Assembly (NCBI RefSeq): GCF_035818475.1
Contig: NZ_JAYMGV010000001.1
Location: 1,984,001-2,048,000 of the forward strand
Reading direction: 5' to 3'
DNA length: 64,000 bases
Source of the DNA: Cognatitamlana sp035818475
Lineage (GTDB): Bacteria > Bacteroidota > Bacteroidia > Flavobacteriales > Flavobacteriaceae
In this document: in pieces, positions 42,608 through 51,313 of the stretch
How positions within the stretch are numbered: the stretch's first letter is position 1
Layout: every line of letters begins with the position of its first letter
Notes under the pieces: model-generated
Database searches by the model: none
What the model was told of the DNA's origin: nothing
What the model saw: the letters and a program-made list of their open reading frames with translations, nothing else
Made by a program: the position numbers and the translations under genes

Positions 42608-43282
42608 ATGAAGATATATATCTTTTTGTTTCTGGTATTTTTTGGGGTAAACCTTACGGGTGCCCAAAACTGTAGAGTAAAGTTAAAAGCACTATCTGGG
42701 GCCTATACAGGTGATTGTAAAAAAGGAAAGGCAGACGGACAAGGAGAAGCTAAAGGTGTTGATACTTATATAGGACAATTTAAAAATGGTTACCCACATG
42801 GAGAAGGTGTTTATACCTGGAATAATGGCGATGTATTTAAAGGCACATTCAGTAAAGGTAAAAAACAAGGGAAAGGAGTATTTATTTCTAAACCTTCCGG
42901 TTCGGAATTAGTTGGGTTTTGGAACAATGATAACTATATAGGAGTTTATGAGGCGCCTTCAAAAAAAATAGAGAAATCGCCAAATATAGCAGCATATACA
43001 CTAAGACAAGATGTGCGGAATACAGGAAAGTCCATTAGGTTTTATATTAGAAAAAATCAGCAAAATGTCTATAACCCATCCCTGAATATAGTATTACATC
43101 ACGGTAATTATCAAAGAGAAATAAATACCAGAGGCTATTATGAACTGACCGGTGTGACATTCCCAATTAAAATAAAAGCCTATACAGGCCAGGAGTATGT
43201 TGAATTTGAATTATTTAACGAAGGTTTTTGGGATGTGAGACTTAATATTACAACTATAGATGGGCTGAATCCCCAAAATTAA
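42608..43282 (+). CDS. secreted MORN-repeat protein
   Basis: A 224-residue protein with a signal peptide (about residues 1-19, ending LTGAQ). About three MORN repeats follow (residues 30-90: YTGDCKKGKADGQGEAKG, YIGQFKNGYPHGEGVYTW, FKGTFSKGKKQGKGVFI), then a region of about 120 residues with no recognised domain. MORN repeats form an elongated beta structure that binds lipids or proteins. It sits between the SusD terminator and the thioredoxin operon, 31 bp after the terminator, so it must have its own promoter or depend on read-through. Function unknown. Confidence 0.8.
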   Translation: MKIYIFLFLVFFGVNLTGAQNCRVKLKALSGAYTGDCKKGKADGQGEAKGVDTYIGQFKNGYPHGEGVYTWNNGDVFKGTFSKGKKQGKGVFISKPSGSELVGFWNNDNYIGVYEAPSKKIEKSPNIAAYTLRQDVRNTGKSIRFYIRKNQQNVYNPSLNIVLHHGNYQREINTRGYYELTGVTFPIKIKAYTGQEYVEFELFNEGFWDVRLNITTIDGLNPQN

Positions 43283-43377
43283 TGTGGTTCAAAATAATCT
43301 TTTAAATGAGATTGCATGTCATTACACAGCAAATATAATTCACAATAAACTTTAACACTTCGTTAACGAGGGATGGA

Positions 43378-43419
43378 GGGGGTATTATACAACACAATAG
43401 GTATAGCTCTTAGAACTTA
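43378..43419 (+). promoter_or_regulatory. ECF-type promoter candidate of the thioredoxin operon
   Basis: GGGGGTATT (43378-43386) is followed by CTCTTAGAACTTA (43407-43419), 12 of 13 identical with the motif upstream of the FecR gene. The spacing from GGGGGTA to the 13-mer is 22 bases here against 28 there. It lies 45 bp before the first thioredoxin gene. It suggests shared control of the thioredoxin operon and the SusCD operon. Confidence 0.5.
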
Positions 43420-43464
43420 TTTATTGAGAACTAAACAAAGTTTATACATCAAATAACTATTCAT

Positions 43465-44667
43465 ATGAAAAAAAGACTGGTCATAATACTCGCATTGGTA
43501 ACCTATTCAATTATTGATGCTCAAGGAATAAATTTTGAGCAAAGCACTTTTGCTGAGGTTTTAACAAAAGCAAAAGCTGAAAACAAAATGGTGTTTATGG
43601 ACGCTTATACCACATGGTGTGGCCCATGTAAAATGATGTCAAAAGAAGTGTTTACACAAAAAGAAGTCGGGGAGTACTTAAATACCAATTTTGTGTCTGT
43701 AAAAATGGACATGGAAAAAGGAGAAGGTATACAGCTTGCTAAAATGTATAACGTACAGGCATATCCAACATTGTTATTTATGGATGCTAATGGCAAAGTG
43801 CTACATACCAAAGTGGGAGGGTTGGATACAGAAGATTTTATTGCTGAAGCTAAAATAGCTAATGACCCTACCAGGCAGTTTTGGTATATAGAAAAGCAAT
43901 ATAAAGAGGGTAAACGCGATTTGGCCACAGTCTCTGCATATGTAAAAGCATTATTTGAGATATATAAGAGAGACGAAGCTAAAAAAATTGGCCGGGTTTA
44001 TATACCATTTATGTCCAAAGCACAGTATAATACGGAAGAAGGTTTTACAATTATTGCATATTCAGGAGTAGACTACAAAAGTGAGCCATTCAATTATATT
44101 TTAAAGAATGAAACCCTATTTGCTGAGAATGAGAAAATAGGAAAACAAAGTGTGGATTATGTTATTGGTAATGCTGTGAGTTCTTATGTTAATAACATTG
44201 CATCTGCAGGAACATTAAATGAATTAAAAACTGCAATTGAAGAGACAAAAAGGGTTTTTAAATCACCACAACAGGCCACAATAGAGTCCAATTATTATAA
44301 CACCTATTATTTAGCCAACAAACAATATGGTAAATGGTTTGATATAAATAAAAAGCAGGCAGAAGAAACAACAGAAAAGAATATAAGCCTGTCAATGTAT
44401 ATCAATATGGCTTATAGGATTGCAGTGGATTCAACGTTTGCTGATGCTGGTCTTTATAAGAAGGCTATTGAAATGACCAAAGGTGTAGTTACTAAAGACA
44501 CTGAGTTTTTGGCGGCATATTATTGTTTAGCTGAATTATACAAAAAAGTTAATAACAAAGAACAGGCATTGCAAAATATTAATGCTTTCATTGAAAAGAA
44601 TGCAGCTAAAGGTGGTGCAGAGGACCAGCGAGTTACAAATTTAAAAGCTGCCATAGAAAACATGTAA
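43465..44667 (+). CDS. secreted thioredoxin-domain protein with helical C-terminal region
   Basis: A 400-residue protein: signal peptide (about 1-19), thioredoxin domain (about 20-135) with WCGPC (Cys52, Cys55) and cis-Pro in QAYPTLLFM, then about 260 residues that look all-helical and end in a TPR-like stretch (AAYYCLAELYKKVNNKEQALQNINAFIEKNAAKGG). It should act in the periplasm on thiols of client proteins. It is the first gene of a four-gene unit and is clearly related in layout to gene 45972-47282, which repeats the same N-terminal sequence pattern (DAYTTWCGPCK against DVYTTWCGPCK). Confidence 0.86.
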   Translation: MKKRLVIILALVTYSIIDAQGINFEQSTFAEVLTKAKAENKMVFMDAYTTWCGPCKMMSKEVFTQKEVGEYLNTNFVSVKMDMEKGEGIQLAKMYNVQAYPTLLFMDANGKVLHTKVGGLDTEDFIAEAKIANDPTRQFWYIEKQYKEGKRDLATVSAYVKALFEIYKRDEAKKIGRVYIPFMSKAQYNTEEGFTIIAYSGVDYKSEPFNYILKNETLFAENEKIGKQSVDYVIGNAVSSYVNNIASAGTLNELKTAIEETKRVFKSPQQATIESNYYNTYYLANKQYGKWFDINKKQAEETTEKNISLSMYINMAYRIAVDSTFADAGLYKKAIEMTKGVVTKDTEFLAAYYCLAELYKKVNNKEQALQNINAFIEKNAAKGGAEDQRVTNLKAAIENM

Positions 44668-44691
44668 TAACCAAATTAAAATCATATCAAA

Positions 44692-45906
44692 ATGAAACTA
44701 ATACAAGTATTTAAACTGTTTTTAATCACAATAACAATTTTTAGTTGTAATGAAGCCTCTTTAGAACCAGGGAAATATAGAATCAACGGATCCGTCGCAG
44801 GAGTAGAAAATGGAGAAATCTATGTGTTGAAATTTCCGGATCCCGTTGACACGATAAAAGTAAATAACGGGAGGTTTATAATTGAAAACGATTTAAAAGA
44901 AATCGTAGGAACTATTTATATAAGTAAAGAAGCAAACCTAAGGGAAATGAACCGTAAAATAGCTTCAAACTTTTTTATAGAGCCTGCAATAATGGAGCTG
45001 GATTTAAATTATGAAGATTTGTCAAAGTCTAAATTAACAGGGTCTAAAACTCAGGATGATCAAAATAGATTAAATGAGATGACTGAAAAAATAGCTGCGA
45101 ATTATAAAAATGAATTAGAACATTTTGAGGCAATAGCTGAAAAGTATAAAAAAGCAGCAGCCAAAGGAGCAAGCGCAGAAGAACTGGAAGCTATCAAATA
45201 TGAAGATAATGCAGCTAGAGAAAAACTAGCGCCAATGTGGGACAGGCAAAAAGAGATTGCGTTACAGTTTATTAAAGACAACCCAAAATCATTTGTAAGC
45301 GTACAGTCATTATTATTTCAATTAGGAGGAATGAAATATGATGACGCCAAAGCATTATTGGATCAATTTAACCCGGAACATTTAAAAATAGGTATGGGAG
45401 CGCGGTTGGCTTCAGAGGTGGAAAATATGAAAAAAGGGGCTTTAGGAAGTATAGCCGGTAATTTTAATACAATTGATATCAATGGAGAACCATTAAAGTT
45501 AGCAGATTTTAAAGGACAATATTTGCTCATCGATTTTTGGGCTTCATGGTGTGTGCCGTGTAGAAAAGGAAATCCGCATTTATTGAGTTTGTATGCCGAA
45601 TATAAACCTAAAGGTTTGGAGATCTTAGGAGTATCAGATGACGATAGAGATCATAAGGCTTGGAGGAAAGCTGTGGTTAAAGATAAAATTGGAGTATGGC
45701 GCCATGTGTTAAGAGGTATAAAAATAATAGATGGAAGACCTGATTTTAATGATAAATCTACAGATATAAGTGATGGTTATAATATCAGTTCACTTCCTAC
45801 TAAAATTCTAGTAAACCCCGATGGAGTAATTATAGGGCGCTATGGTGGTGGTGGCGGTACAGATGAAGATATGGATCGTGATTTGGCGGCAATATTTAGG
45901 GAATAG
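44692..45906 (+). CDS. TlpA/ResA-like thioredoxin lipoprotein with DUF4369-like N-terminal domain
   Basis: A 404-residue protein with a lipoprotein signal (ITIFSC, about Cys19). The N-terminal DUF4369-like beta domain (about 28-120, YRINGSVAGVENGEIYVLKFPD) is followed by a helical segment rich in Glu, Lys and Ala (about 130-245) and a C-terminal TlpA domain with FWASWCVPCRKGNPH (Cys287, Cys290). TlpA-type domains reduce disulfides in the periplasm. Compared with gene 47301-48449, it carries the same domain order and motif. It starts 24 bp after the preceding thioredoxin gene. Confidence 0.88.
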   Translation: MKLIQVFKLFLITITIFSCNEASLEPGKYRINGSVAGVENGEIYVLKFPDPVDTIKVNNGRFIIENDLKEIVGTIYISKEANLREMNRKIASNFFIEPAIMELDLNYEDLSKSKLTGSKTQDDQNRLNEMTEKIAANYKNELEHFEAIAEKYKKAAAKGASAEELEAIKYEDNAAREKLAPMWDRQKEIALQFIKDNPKSFVSVQSLLFQLGGMKYDDAKALLDQFNPEHLKIGMGARLASEVENMKKGALGSIAGNFNTIDINGEPLKLADFKGQYLLIDFWASWCVPCRKGNPHLLSLYAEYKPKGLEILGVSDDDRDHKAWRKAVVKDKIGVWRHVLRGIKIIDGRPDFNDKSTDISDGYNISSLPTKILVNPDGVIIGRYGGGGGTDEDMDRDLAAIFRE

Positions 45907-45971
45907 AATCAAAACTCGCAATACGTTATAAACGCCTTTTTTAAGAAGGGATCAATTAAAACAAAATAATT

Positions 45972-47282
45972 ATGAAATATAGTATAAAACAATTAACATT
46001 TGTGGTATCCGTTGTCTTGTTATCGTTCATTAATATGTTTGGCCAGGGCATTAATTTTCAAAAAGGAGCATTAGATGATATTCTAGACAAAGCCAGAGAG
46101 GAAAATAAACTAGTATTTATTGATGTATACACCACTTGGTGTGGGCCATGTAAGCAAATGGATAAACATATTTTTCCATTAGAAGAAGTTGGAACATTTT
46201 ATAATGACAATTTTATCAATTATAAATTGGATGCTGAAAATCCGGAATTCAACGGACCGGAATTGGCAAAAAAATATGAAGTGGAAGGCTATCCAACCTA
46301 TTTGTTTATAGATAGTACGGGGAATTTGGTTTCAAAAACTTCCGGAGCTATGGATAAAGATGTTTTCATTAAAGCAGGAAGACAAGCACAAGGAGAAGAT
46401 TTGCTCTCAGAATATCAGGCCTTAGTGAACCGGTTTAATAATGGAGACCATTCAGAAAAAAACATAAAAGCACTGGTATACAGCAGCCAGGATGTTATGG
46501 GATTAATAGAAGATCAGAAAGAACAAGCTAAGGCTTATCAGCTATTTGATGAAATTCTAAAACTATATATGAATAAGAGGCCCGAGACGTTTGTAAATGC
46601 TCAGGATTTCAAATTAATTAGCAGCCAATCCGTGTATTATTCACAAAAACTATTTAGAGGGCATGCATTGACAGAATATATTATTGATCATTATGATGAT
46701 TTCAAGAACGTAGTTTCAAACGAAGAGGAACTGGGGACATTCCTCATGTACATGAATTATTTTGGAATTCAAAATGAAGCTACGGCCGGTAATAACGAAA
46801 AATATAAGGAATATATAAAGGATATAACAGGCAAACTTAAAAACGCCTATGACTTTAATGATGAAAGCAAGCTTCCGGCAGTTGAGTTTTTAACAGCTTT
46901 TGGTGATTCAGAATATGCCATCAGTCAGAAAGATTATGACACCTATCTGGGAAAGTATCAGGACATATTGGATTTAAAAAAACCTGAAGAATTAGGGGCC
47001 ATAGACTATTTAATGCCTGCTAGAAGAATTATAGATCAAGGTAAAGGAACACCTACCAAAGCACAATTAGAAAAGTGTATAAAGTTCAATGACATAGCGT
47101 ATACCAAGTATATTAATGCGTATGTAGTCACAGACTATGGTCTGTTAATGGCTAAATTGGGAAATAAGGACAAAGCTAAAGCGTATTATGAAGAGGCTCT
47201 TGGCATGTTTAAAGAAATGGGAGAAAGAGGAGATGTGATGGTAGATCGCTTTAAAAAAGAAATGCTGGAATTAGGCTTATAA
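45972..47282 (+). CDS. secreted thioredoxin-domain protein with helical C-terminal region (second copy)
   Basis: A 436-residue protein with a signal peptide (about 1-25, ending NMFGQ), a thioredoxin domain (about 26-140) with WCGPC (Cys57, Cys60) and cis-Pro in EGYPTYLFI, then about 295 residues of mainly helical sequence ending in a TPR-like hairpin (DYGLLMAKLGNKDKAKAYYEEALGMFKEMGERGD). It is the paralogue of gene 43465-44667 and follows the first TlpA gene after 65 bp. Periplasmic thiol exchange is the expected role; partners are unknown. Confidence 0.86.
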   Translation: MKYSIKQLTFVVSVVLLSFINMFGQGINFQKGALDDILDKAREENKLVFIDVYTTWCGPCKQMDKHIFPLEEVGTFYNDNFINYKLDAENPEFNGPELAKKYEVEGYPTYLFIDSTGNLVSKTSGAMDKDVFIKAGRQAQGEDLLSEYQALVNRFNNGDHSEKNIKALVYSSQDVMGLIEDQKEQAKAYQLFDEILKLYMNKRPETFVNAQDFKLISSQSVYYSQKLFRGHALTEYIIDHYDDFKNVVSNEEELGTFLMYMNYFGIQNEATAGNNEKYKEYIKDITGKLKNAYDFNDESKLPAVEFLTAFGDSEYAISQKDYDTYLGKYQDILDLKKPEELGAIDYLMPARRIIDQGKGTPTKAQLEKCIKFNDIAYTKYINAYVVTDYGLLMAKLGNKDKAKAYYEEALGMFKEMGERGDVMVDRFKKEMLELGL

Positions 47283-47300
47283 TAATTTAATAATCAGACA

Positions 47301-48449
47301 ATGAAAATAATATTTAGAACATTAGTAATAGCTTTTCTTGTTATTTCTATAGCAAGCTGTAAATCAAAAAAAAAAGAAGCAAAGCATGATGGATTCTATG
47401 TTTCGGGAAAAATTATTGGCTTGGATAATGGTACTATTGTTTCCCAAAAAGATACAATAGCATTAAAAGACGGCGCATTTACTTTTAAGGGGAAGCTGGA
47501 AGGAGCTACTAACAGATACTTCAGAATTAATGACAAGTATAGCTTTGGTCTTGTACTTGCAAATGAAACGTTTAATGTTACTGTTGATGTCAATAAAGCT
47601 AGTGAAAGAGGAAATATTAGTGATATAGAAGTTGTTGGTTCAGCAATTAATGATGAGCTTAAGAACATAGAAAATTATTTGAAAAACATCCCGGAATCTA
47701 AAAAATTAAGTGCACTTTTTGAGCTCAGTAAAACTTTAGAAAAGGGCACTGATACCTACAAAAAAAACTATGAAGCGCTTTCAGAAGCCAGAGAAGCTGT
47801 AAGAAAAGTGAGGACTGTATATATTAAAGATTACGCTTTAAATAATCCGGGATCAGTGATTGCTGCTTTTTATATGCGCATGCAGGCCAATGAGGTAGAT
47901 CAAACCTTTGAAGAGTTTGAAAAGATAGTTGAAGGGTTTACAGATGAGGTGAAAAAGTCAAGCTTTTATAAGCCTTTAAAGGATGAGTTGGAAGGGTTGC
48001 GAAGAACAGCAGTAGGAGAGATAGCTCCGGACTTTACACTAAAAACTGATAAAGGAGAAGATTTTACCCTATCCAGTTTACGCGGAGAAAAAATTGTTTT
48101 GGTAGATTTTTGGGCCTCATGGTGTGTGCCGTGCAGAAAATCCTATCCGCATTTAAAAGAAGTATATAAGCAGTATAAAGATAAAGGCTTTGAAGTTGTA
48201 GCTGTAACCAATGATACGGATCATGATCAATGGAAAAATGCTATTGCAGAGGACGGTCTGGAATGGATACAGGTCGCTGATGTTTTTCCACCAAGAGATG
48301 GAGAACCACCGTTTACGGCAAAAGTGATTACTGCCTATGCAGCACCATATTTACCGTCTACATACCTTTTAGATAAAGAAGGACGGATTTTGGCAAAGCA
48401 TTTGCACGGAGAGGTGCTCGACAGAAAATTAGAAGAAATATTTAAATAA
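47301..48449 (+). CDS. TlpA/ResA-like thioredoxin lipoprotein with DUF4369-like N-terminal domain (second copy)
   Basis: A 382-residue protein with a lipoprotein signal (ISIASC, Cys20), a DUF4369-like beta domain (about 30-115: GFYVSGKIIGLDNGTIVSQKD), a helical segment, and a C-terminal TlpA domain with FWASWCVPCRKSYPH (Cys275, Cys278) and cis-Pro in YLPSTYLLD. It is the paralogue of gene 44692-45906 and completes the second Trx-TlpA unit. It starts 18 bp after its neighbour. No terminator is visible after it. Confidence 0.88.
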   Translation: MKIIFRTLVIAFLVISIASCKSKKKEAKHDGFYVSGKIIGLDNGTIVSQKDTIALKDGAFTFKGKLEGATNRYFRINDKYSFGLVLANETFNVTVDVNKASERGNISDIEVVGSAINDELKNIENYLKNIPESKKLSALFELSKTLEKGTDTYKKNYEALSEAREAVRKVRTVYIKDYALNNPGSVIAAFYMRMQANEVDQTFEEFEKIVEGFTDEVKKSSFYKPLKDELEGLRRTAVGEIAPDFTLKTDKGEDFTLSSLRGEKIVLVDFWASWCVPCRKSYPHLKEVYKQYKDKGFEVVAVTNDTDHDQWKNAIAEDGLEWIQVADVFPPRDGEPPFTAKVITAYAAPYLPSTYLLDKEGRILAKHLHGEVLDRKLEEIFK

Positions 48450-48634
48450 AGAAAACGGTTTGTTTAAAATTAATTGCGCATAAAAAGGAACCTGTTGGTA
48501 GCTGTAATTGATTTTAAGAAAAGTAGTATAATAATACCCCTAAATCTGATAGGTTCAATGATTAGAAAATGAGTAAAGAAAAGGTTTTTTAATTCAAGTA
48601 TAAGTTCGTTTATTTATCACTGTAATTTTTTGAG

Positions 48635-49492
48635 ATGAGAGCAGTTGTTTTTTTTATAATTACAGAGACTAACTTAGCAAGTCAGATTATATTGGGGTGT
48701 TGTTTTGCAGCCTTGTTTTATTTGATTCTTCATTTTGCTATTAGAATGCTGGAGATGGGCTATGTATTGAGGTTTATGAAACCCTGGTATACCCATTTTT
48801 ATTTTTTTCGAAGAAAACTATCAAAACCTCAAAAACGTATTTTGGAACAAAACTTTGCCTTTTACAACAGGTTAAATAAAAAGTACAAAGGTTATTTTGA
48901 GCATCGGGTAGCATCATTTATGAAGGATAAGGATTTTATTGGAAGAGGAGGTTTTACTGTAACTGATGAGGTTAAAATACTAATATCTGCTACAGCGGTA
49001 ATGCTGACATTTGGTTTTAGAGATTATTACATTGGCATAATTTCAAAAATTGTTATTTATCCAGAAGTATTTTATTCCAATATAAATAGAGCGCATCATA
49101 AAGGCGAGTTCAACCCTAAGTTAAAGGCTTTGGTATTAAGCTGGGATGATTTTAAAACAGGCTTGGCCATTGATAATGATAACCTGAATTTAGGAATTCA
49201 TGAATTTACTCACGCTATTCATCTTAATAGTATGAAAGAACGGGATATAAGCTCTACTATATTTAATGATTCTTTCAAACAATTAACAGAGCTTTTGCAA
49301 AGTAAACCGGATTTAAGAGAAAGATTAATACAATCTGATTATTTTAGAAAATATGCTTTTACCAATCAGTTTGAATTTTTGGCCGTTATTATGGAAACTT
49401 TTATTGAAACCCCTCAGGAGTTTAAAGTTAATTTTCCGGAAATTTACAGTAAAACAAAGCAAATGCTAAACTTCAATTTTTCCGGCTATTAA
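48635..49492 (+). CDS. zinc-dependent peptidase of the MtfA (M90) family
   Basis: A 285-residue protein with an N-terminal membrane helix (about residues 16-36) and an MtfA-like domain. The zinc-binding motif is GIHEFTHAIH (His189, Glu190, His193), and FLAVIMETFIETP near residue 260 supplies the expected third acidic ligand region. MtfA in E. coli is a peptidase that also binds the Mlc repressor; a Mlc target is not expected in this phylum. The start ATG is at 48635. The gene stands alone between the thioredoxin operon and the CBS pair. Confidence 0.85.
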   Translation: MRAVVFFIITETNLASQIILGCCFAALFYLILHFAIRMLEMGYVLRFMKPWYTHFYFFRRKLSKPQKRILEQNFAFYNRLNKKYKGYFEHRVASFMKDKDFIGRGGFTVTDEVKILISATAVMLTFGFRDYYIGIISKIVIYPEVFYSNINRAHHKGEFNPKLKALVLSWDDFKTGLAIDNDNLNLGIHEFTHAIHLNSMKERDISSTIFNDSFKQLTELLQSKPDLRERLIQSDYFRKYAFTNQFEFLAVIMETFIETPQEFKVNFPEIYSKTKQMLNFNFSGY

Positions 49493-49572
49493 GAGGTTGT
49501 ATGATTTTTATCATAATTTTTCAGAAATGAATTCAATAATTTTAGTGATAACTAAACATAAAACTGAATGTT

Positions 49573-49995
49573 ATGATACGAAAAGCACCAGTTTCAATGA
49601 TAATGACTACGCCGGTTATTACATTACAAAAGGACGATAATTTAGAAACCGCAGAACAATTATTCAAGCAACATCGTATAAGGCATATTCCGGTAGTTGA
49701 AGGCAATGTTGTTATTGGGATGTTAAGCTATACTGATTTATTAAGGCTTAGTTTTGGAGATATAACCGGAAGCGACTTTGATGATGCTTCAGAGGTTATG
49801 GTTTATAATATGTTTACCATAGGCCAGGTTATGAATAGAAATATAGTGTCTGTGTCATTATCGGACTCCATTAAAGACGTTGCCGAAATATTGGCATCAA
49901 AAGAATTTCATGCATTACCTGTGGTTAATAATAATACGCTTGTTGGGATTGTTACTACCACAGATCTTATAAAGTATTTATTAAAACAGTTTTAA
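49573..49995 (+). CDS. tandem-CBS-domain protein (first of two)
   Basis: A 140-residue protein made of two CBS domains (about 10-60: MTTPVITLQKDDNLETAEQLFKQHRIRHIPVV; about 85-140: VMNRNIVSVSLSDSIKDVAEILASKEFHALPVV). CBS pairs bind adenine nucleotides and act as energy or nucleotide sensors. There is no attached effector domain. It is closely related to the next gene, sharing GMLSYTDL and EFHALPVV; the pair arose by tandem duplication. The target is unknown. Confidence 0.9.
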   Translation: MIRKAPVSMIMTTPVITLQKDDNLETAEQLFKQHRIRHIPVVEGNVVIGMLSYTDLLRLSFGDITGSDFDDASEVMVYNMFTIGQVMNRNIVSVSLSDSIKDVAEILASKEFHALPVVNNNTLVGIVTTTDLIKYLLKQF

Positions 49996-50072
49996 TAAAT
50001 ATAATAACCTGTGAGTAGCATATTTAGCCAGACAGATAAATCACCATTCTATTCACCTAAATTTTCAATATC

Positions 50073-50492
50073 ATGAGACCAAATATTCCCGTATCGGCTA
50101 TAATGGCAAAGCATATTATTGCATTAACAAGATCAGATGATTTAGAAAAAGCCGAGGTATTGTTTAACAGGCATAAAATTAAACATATGCCTGTAGTTTC
50201 AGGCGAAACCATAATTGGCATGTTAAGCTACACCGATTTAATGCGCATTAGTTTTGCTGAAACAGCATCTGAAGAAGAACATAACGTTGAGTCTGTAGTT
50301 TATAATATGTTTTCTATTGAACAGGTTATGGTTAAAGATGTTGTGACCATTTGTAGCAATACAACCGTAAAGGAGGCCACTAGAATTCTGGTAGAACGTG
50401 AATTTCATGCTTTACCAGTAGTTGATAATGGTGCTTTGGTTGGAATGGTAACTACAACAGACTTACTTAATTATTATATAAAAGAGTTTTAA
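50073..50492 (+). CDS. tandem-CBS-domain protein (second of two)
   Basis: A 139-residue two-CBS protein, a paralogue of the preceding gene 77 bp upstream. The repeats run about 10-60 (IMAKHIIALTRSDDLEKAEVLFNRHKIKHMPVV) and 85-139 (VMVKDVVTICSNTTVKEATRILVEREFHALPVV). It probably binds adenine nucleotides and may form a heterodimer with its twin. Its TAA stop overlaps the TAA stop of rpe on the other strand by two bases (TTAA). Confidence 0.9.
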   Translation: MRPNIPVSAIMAKHIIALTRSDDLEKAEVLFNRHKIKHMPVVSGETIIGMLSYTDLMRISFAETASEEEHNVESVVYNMFSIEQVMVKDVVTICSNTTVKEATRILVEREFHALPVVDNGALVGMVTTTDLLNYYIKEF

Positions 50493-51151
50493 GAATTAGC
50501 AAGTGCTTTTAATTCCTTAATAGTTGAGGTTTGATCCTCGCTTTTAAAAACATGACTTCCGGCTACAAATACGTCAGCTCCGGCATCAGCTAGCTTTTTT
50601 ATATTTTTATCAGTAACGCCTCCATCAATTTCAATATGTGTTTTTAAACCCTGATCAACTATCATTTTACGAAGTTTTTTAACACGATTATAGGTAATGT
50701 ATTCAAATTTTTGTCCACCAAAACCAGGGTTTATAGACATGAGCAAAACCATAAAGCATTCTGGTAAAATATCTTCTAATACAGATACGGGAGTTGTTAG
50801 GTTAAGCACTATCCCCGCTTTACACCCCGCTGCTTTGATCTGGCGAAGTGTTCTATGCAGATGAACTGTAGATTCATAATGCACCGTTATTATATCTGCC
50901 CCAATTTTGGCAAAATCTTCAATATAACGTTCTGGTTTTTCGATCATTAAATGCACATCAAGTGGTTTGGTAGCGTGCTTTTTAATAGCTTGAATTACTG
51001 GCATACCATAAGATATATTAGGAACAAAATGTCCGTCCATAACATCAATATGAAACCAGTCGGCATCACTATTATTAACCATTTCAGTATCACGTTGTAA
51101 ATTACCAAAATCTGCAGCAAGCATTGATGGTGCAATTAATTTAGAGCTCAT
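50489..51151 (-). CDS. rpe: ribulose-phosphate 3-epimerase
   Basis: A 220-residue TIM-barrel enzyme with LIAPSMLAADFGNLQRD (catalytic Asp region), FHIDVMDGHFVPNISYG (metal-binding His and Asp), DVHLMIEKP, MSINPGFGGQKF and EIDGGVTDKNI. It interconverts ribulose 5-phosphate and xylulose 5-phosphate in the pentose phosphate pathway. The gene is downstream of rpoD on the minus strand, separated by a strong terminator. Confidence 0.96.
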   Translation of the reverse strand: MSSKLIAPSMLAADFGNLQRDTEMVNNSDADWFHIDVMDGHFVPNISYGMPVIQAIKKHATKPLDVHLMIEKPERYIEDFAKIGADIITVHYESTVHLHRTLRQIKAAGCKAGIVLNLTTPVSVLEDILPECFMVLLMSINPGFGGQKFEYITYNRVKKLRKMIVDQGLKTHIEIDGGVTDKNIKKLADAGADVFVAGSHVFKSEDQTSTIKELKALANS

Positions 51152-51212
51152 ATTATGAATGTATGTATTTAAATTTCTGCAAATATAGAAAAGTCTTTAT
51201 ATAAGAAAGAAT

Positions 51213-51239
51213 AAACCCCCGGTAATCAGCCGGGGGTTC
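51213..51239 (-). terminator. intrinsic terminator after rpoD
   Basis: AACCCCCGG (51214-51222) and CCGGGGGTT (51230-51238) form a 9-bp GC-rich stem with a 7-base loop. On the minus strand the stem is followed by TTTATTCTTTCTT. It lies 75 bp after the rpoD stop and before rpe. Confidence 0.9.
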
Positions 51240-51313
51240 TTTCATCAATCAAAAAACGAACAGTTATGTGTAACTGTTTGTTACTGTAATTTAGTCGTAA
51301 TACAATACAATTA

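Noticed and set aside
43283..43464. Possible small gene between the MORN gene and the first thioredoxin gene
   Set aside because: The 182-bp spacer contains only promoter-like blocks and no frame with a plausible start and composition.
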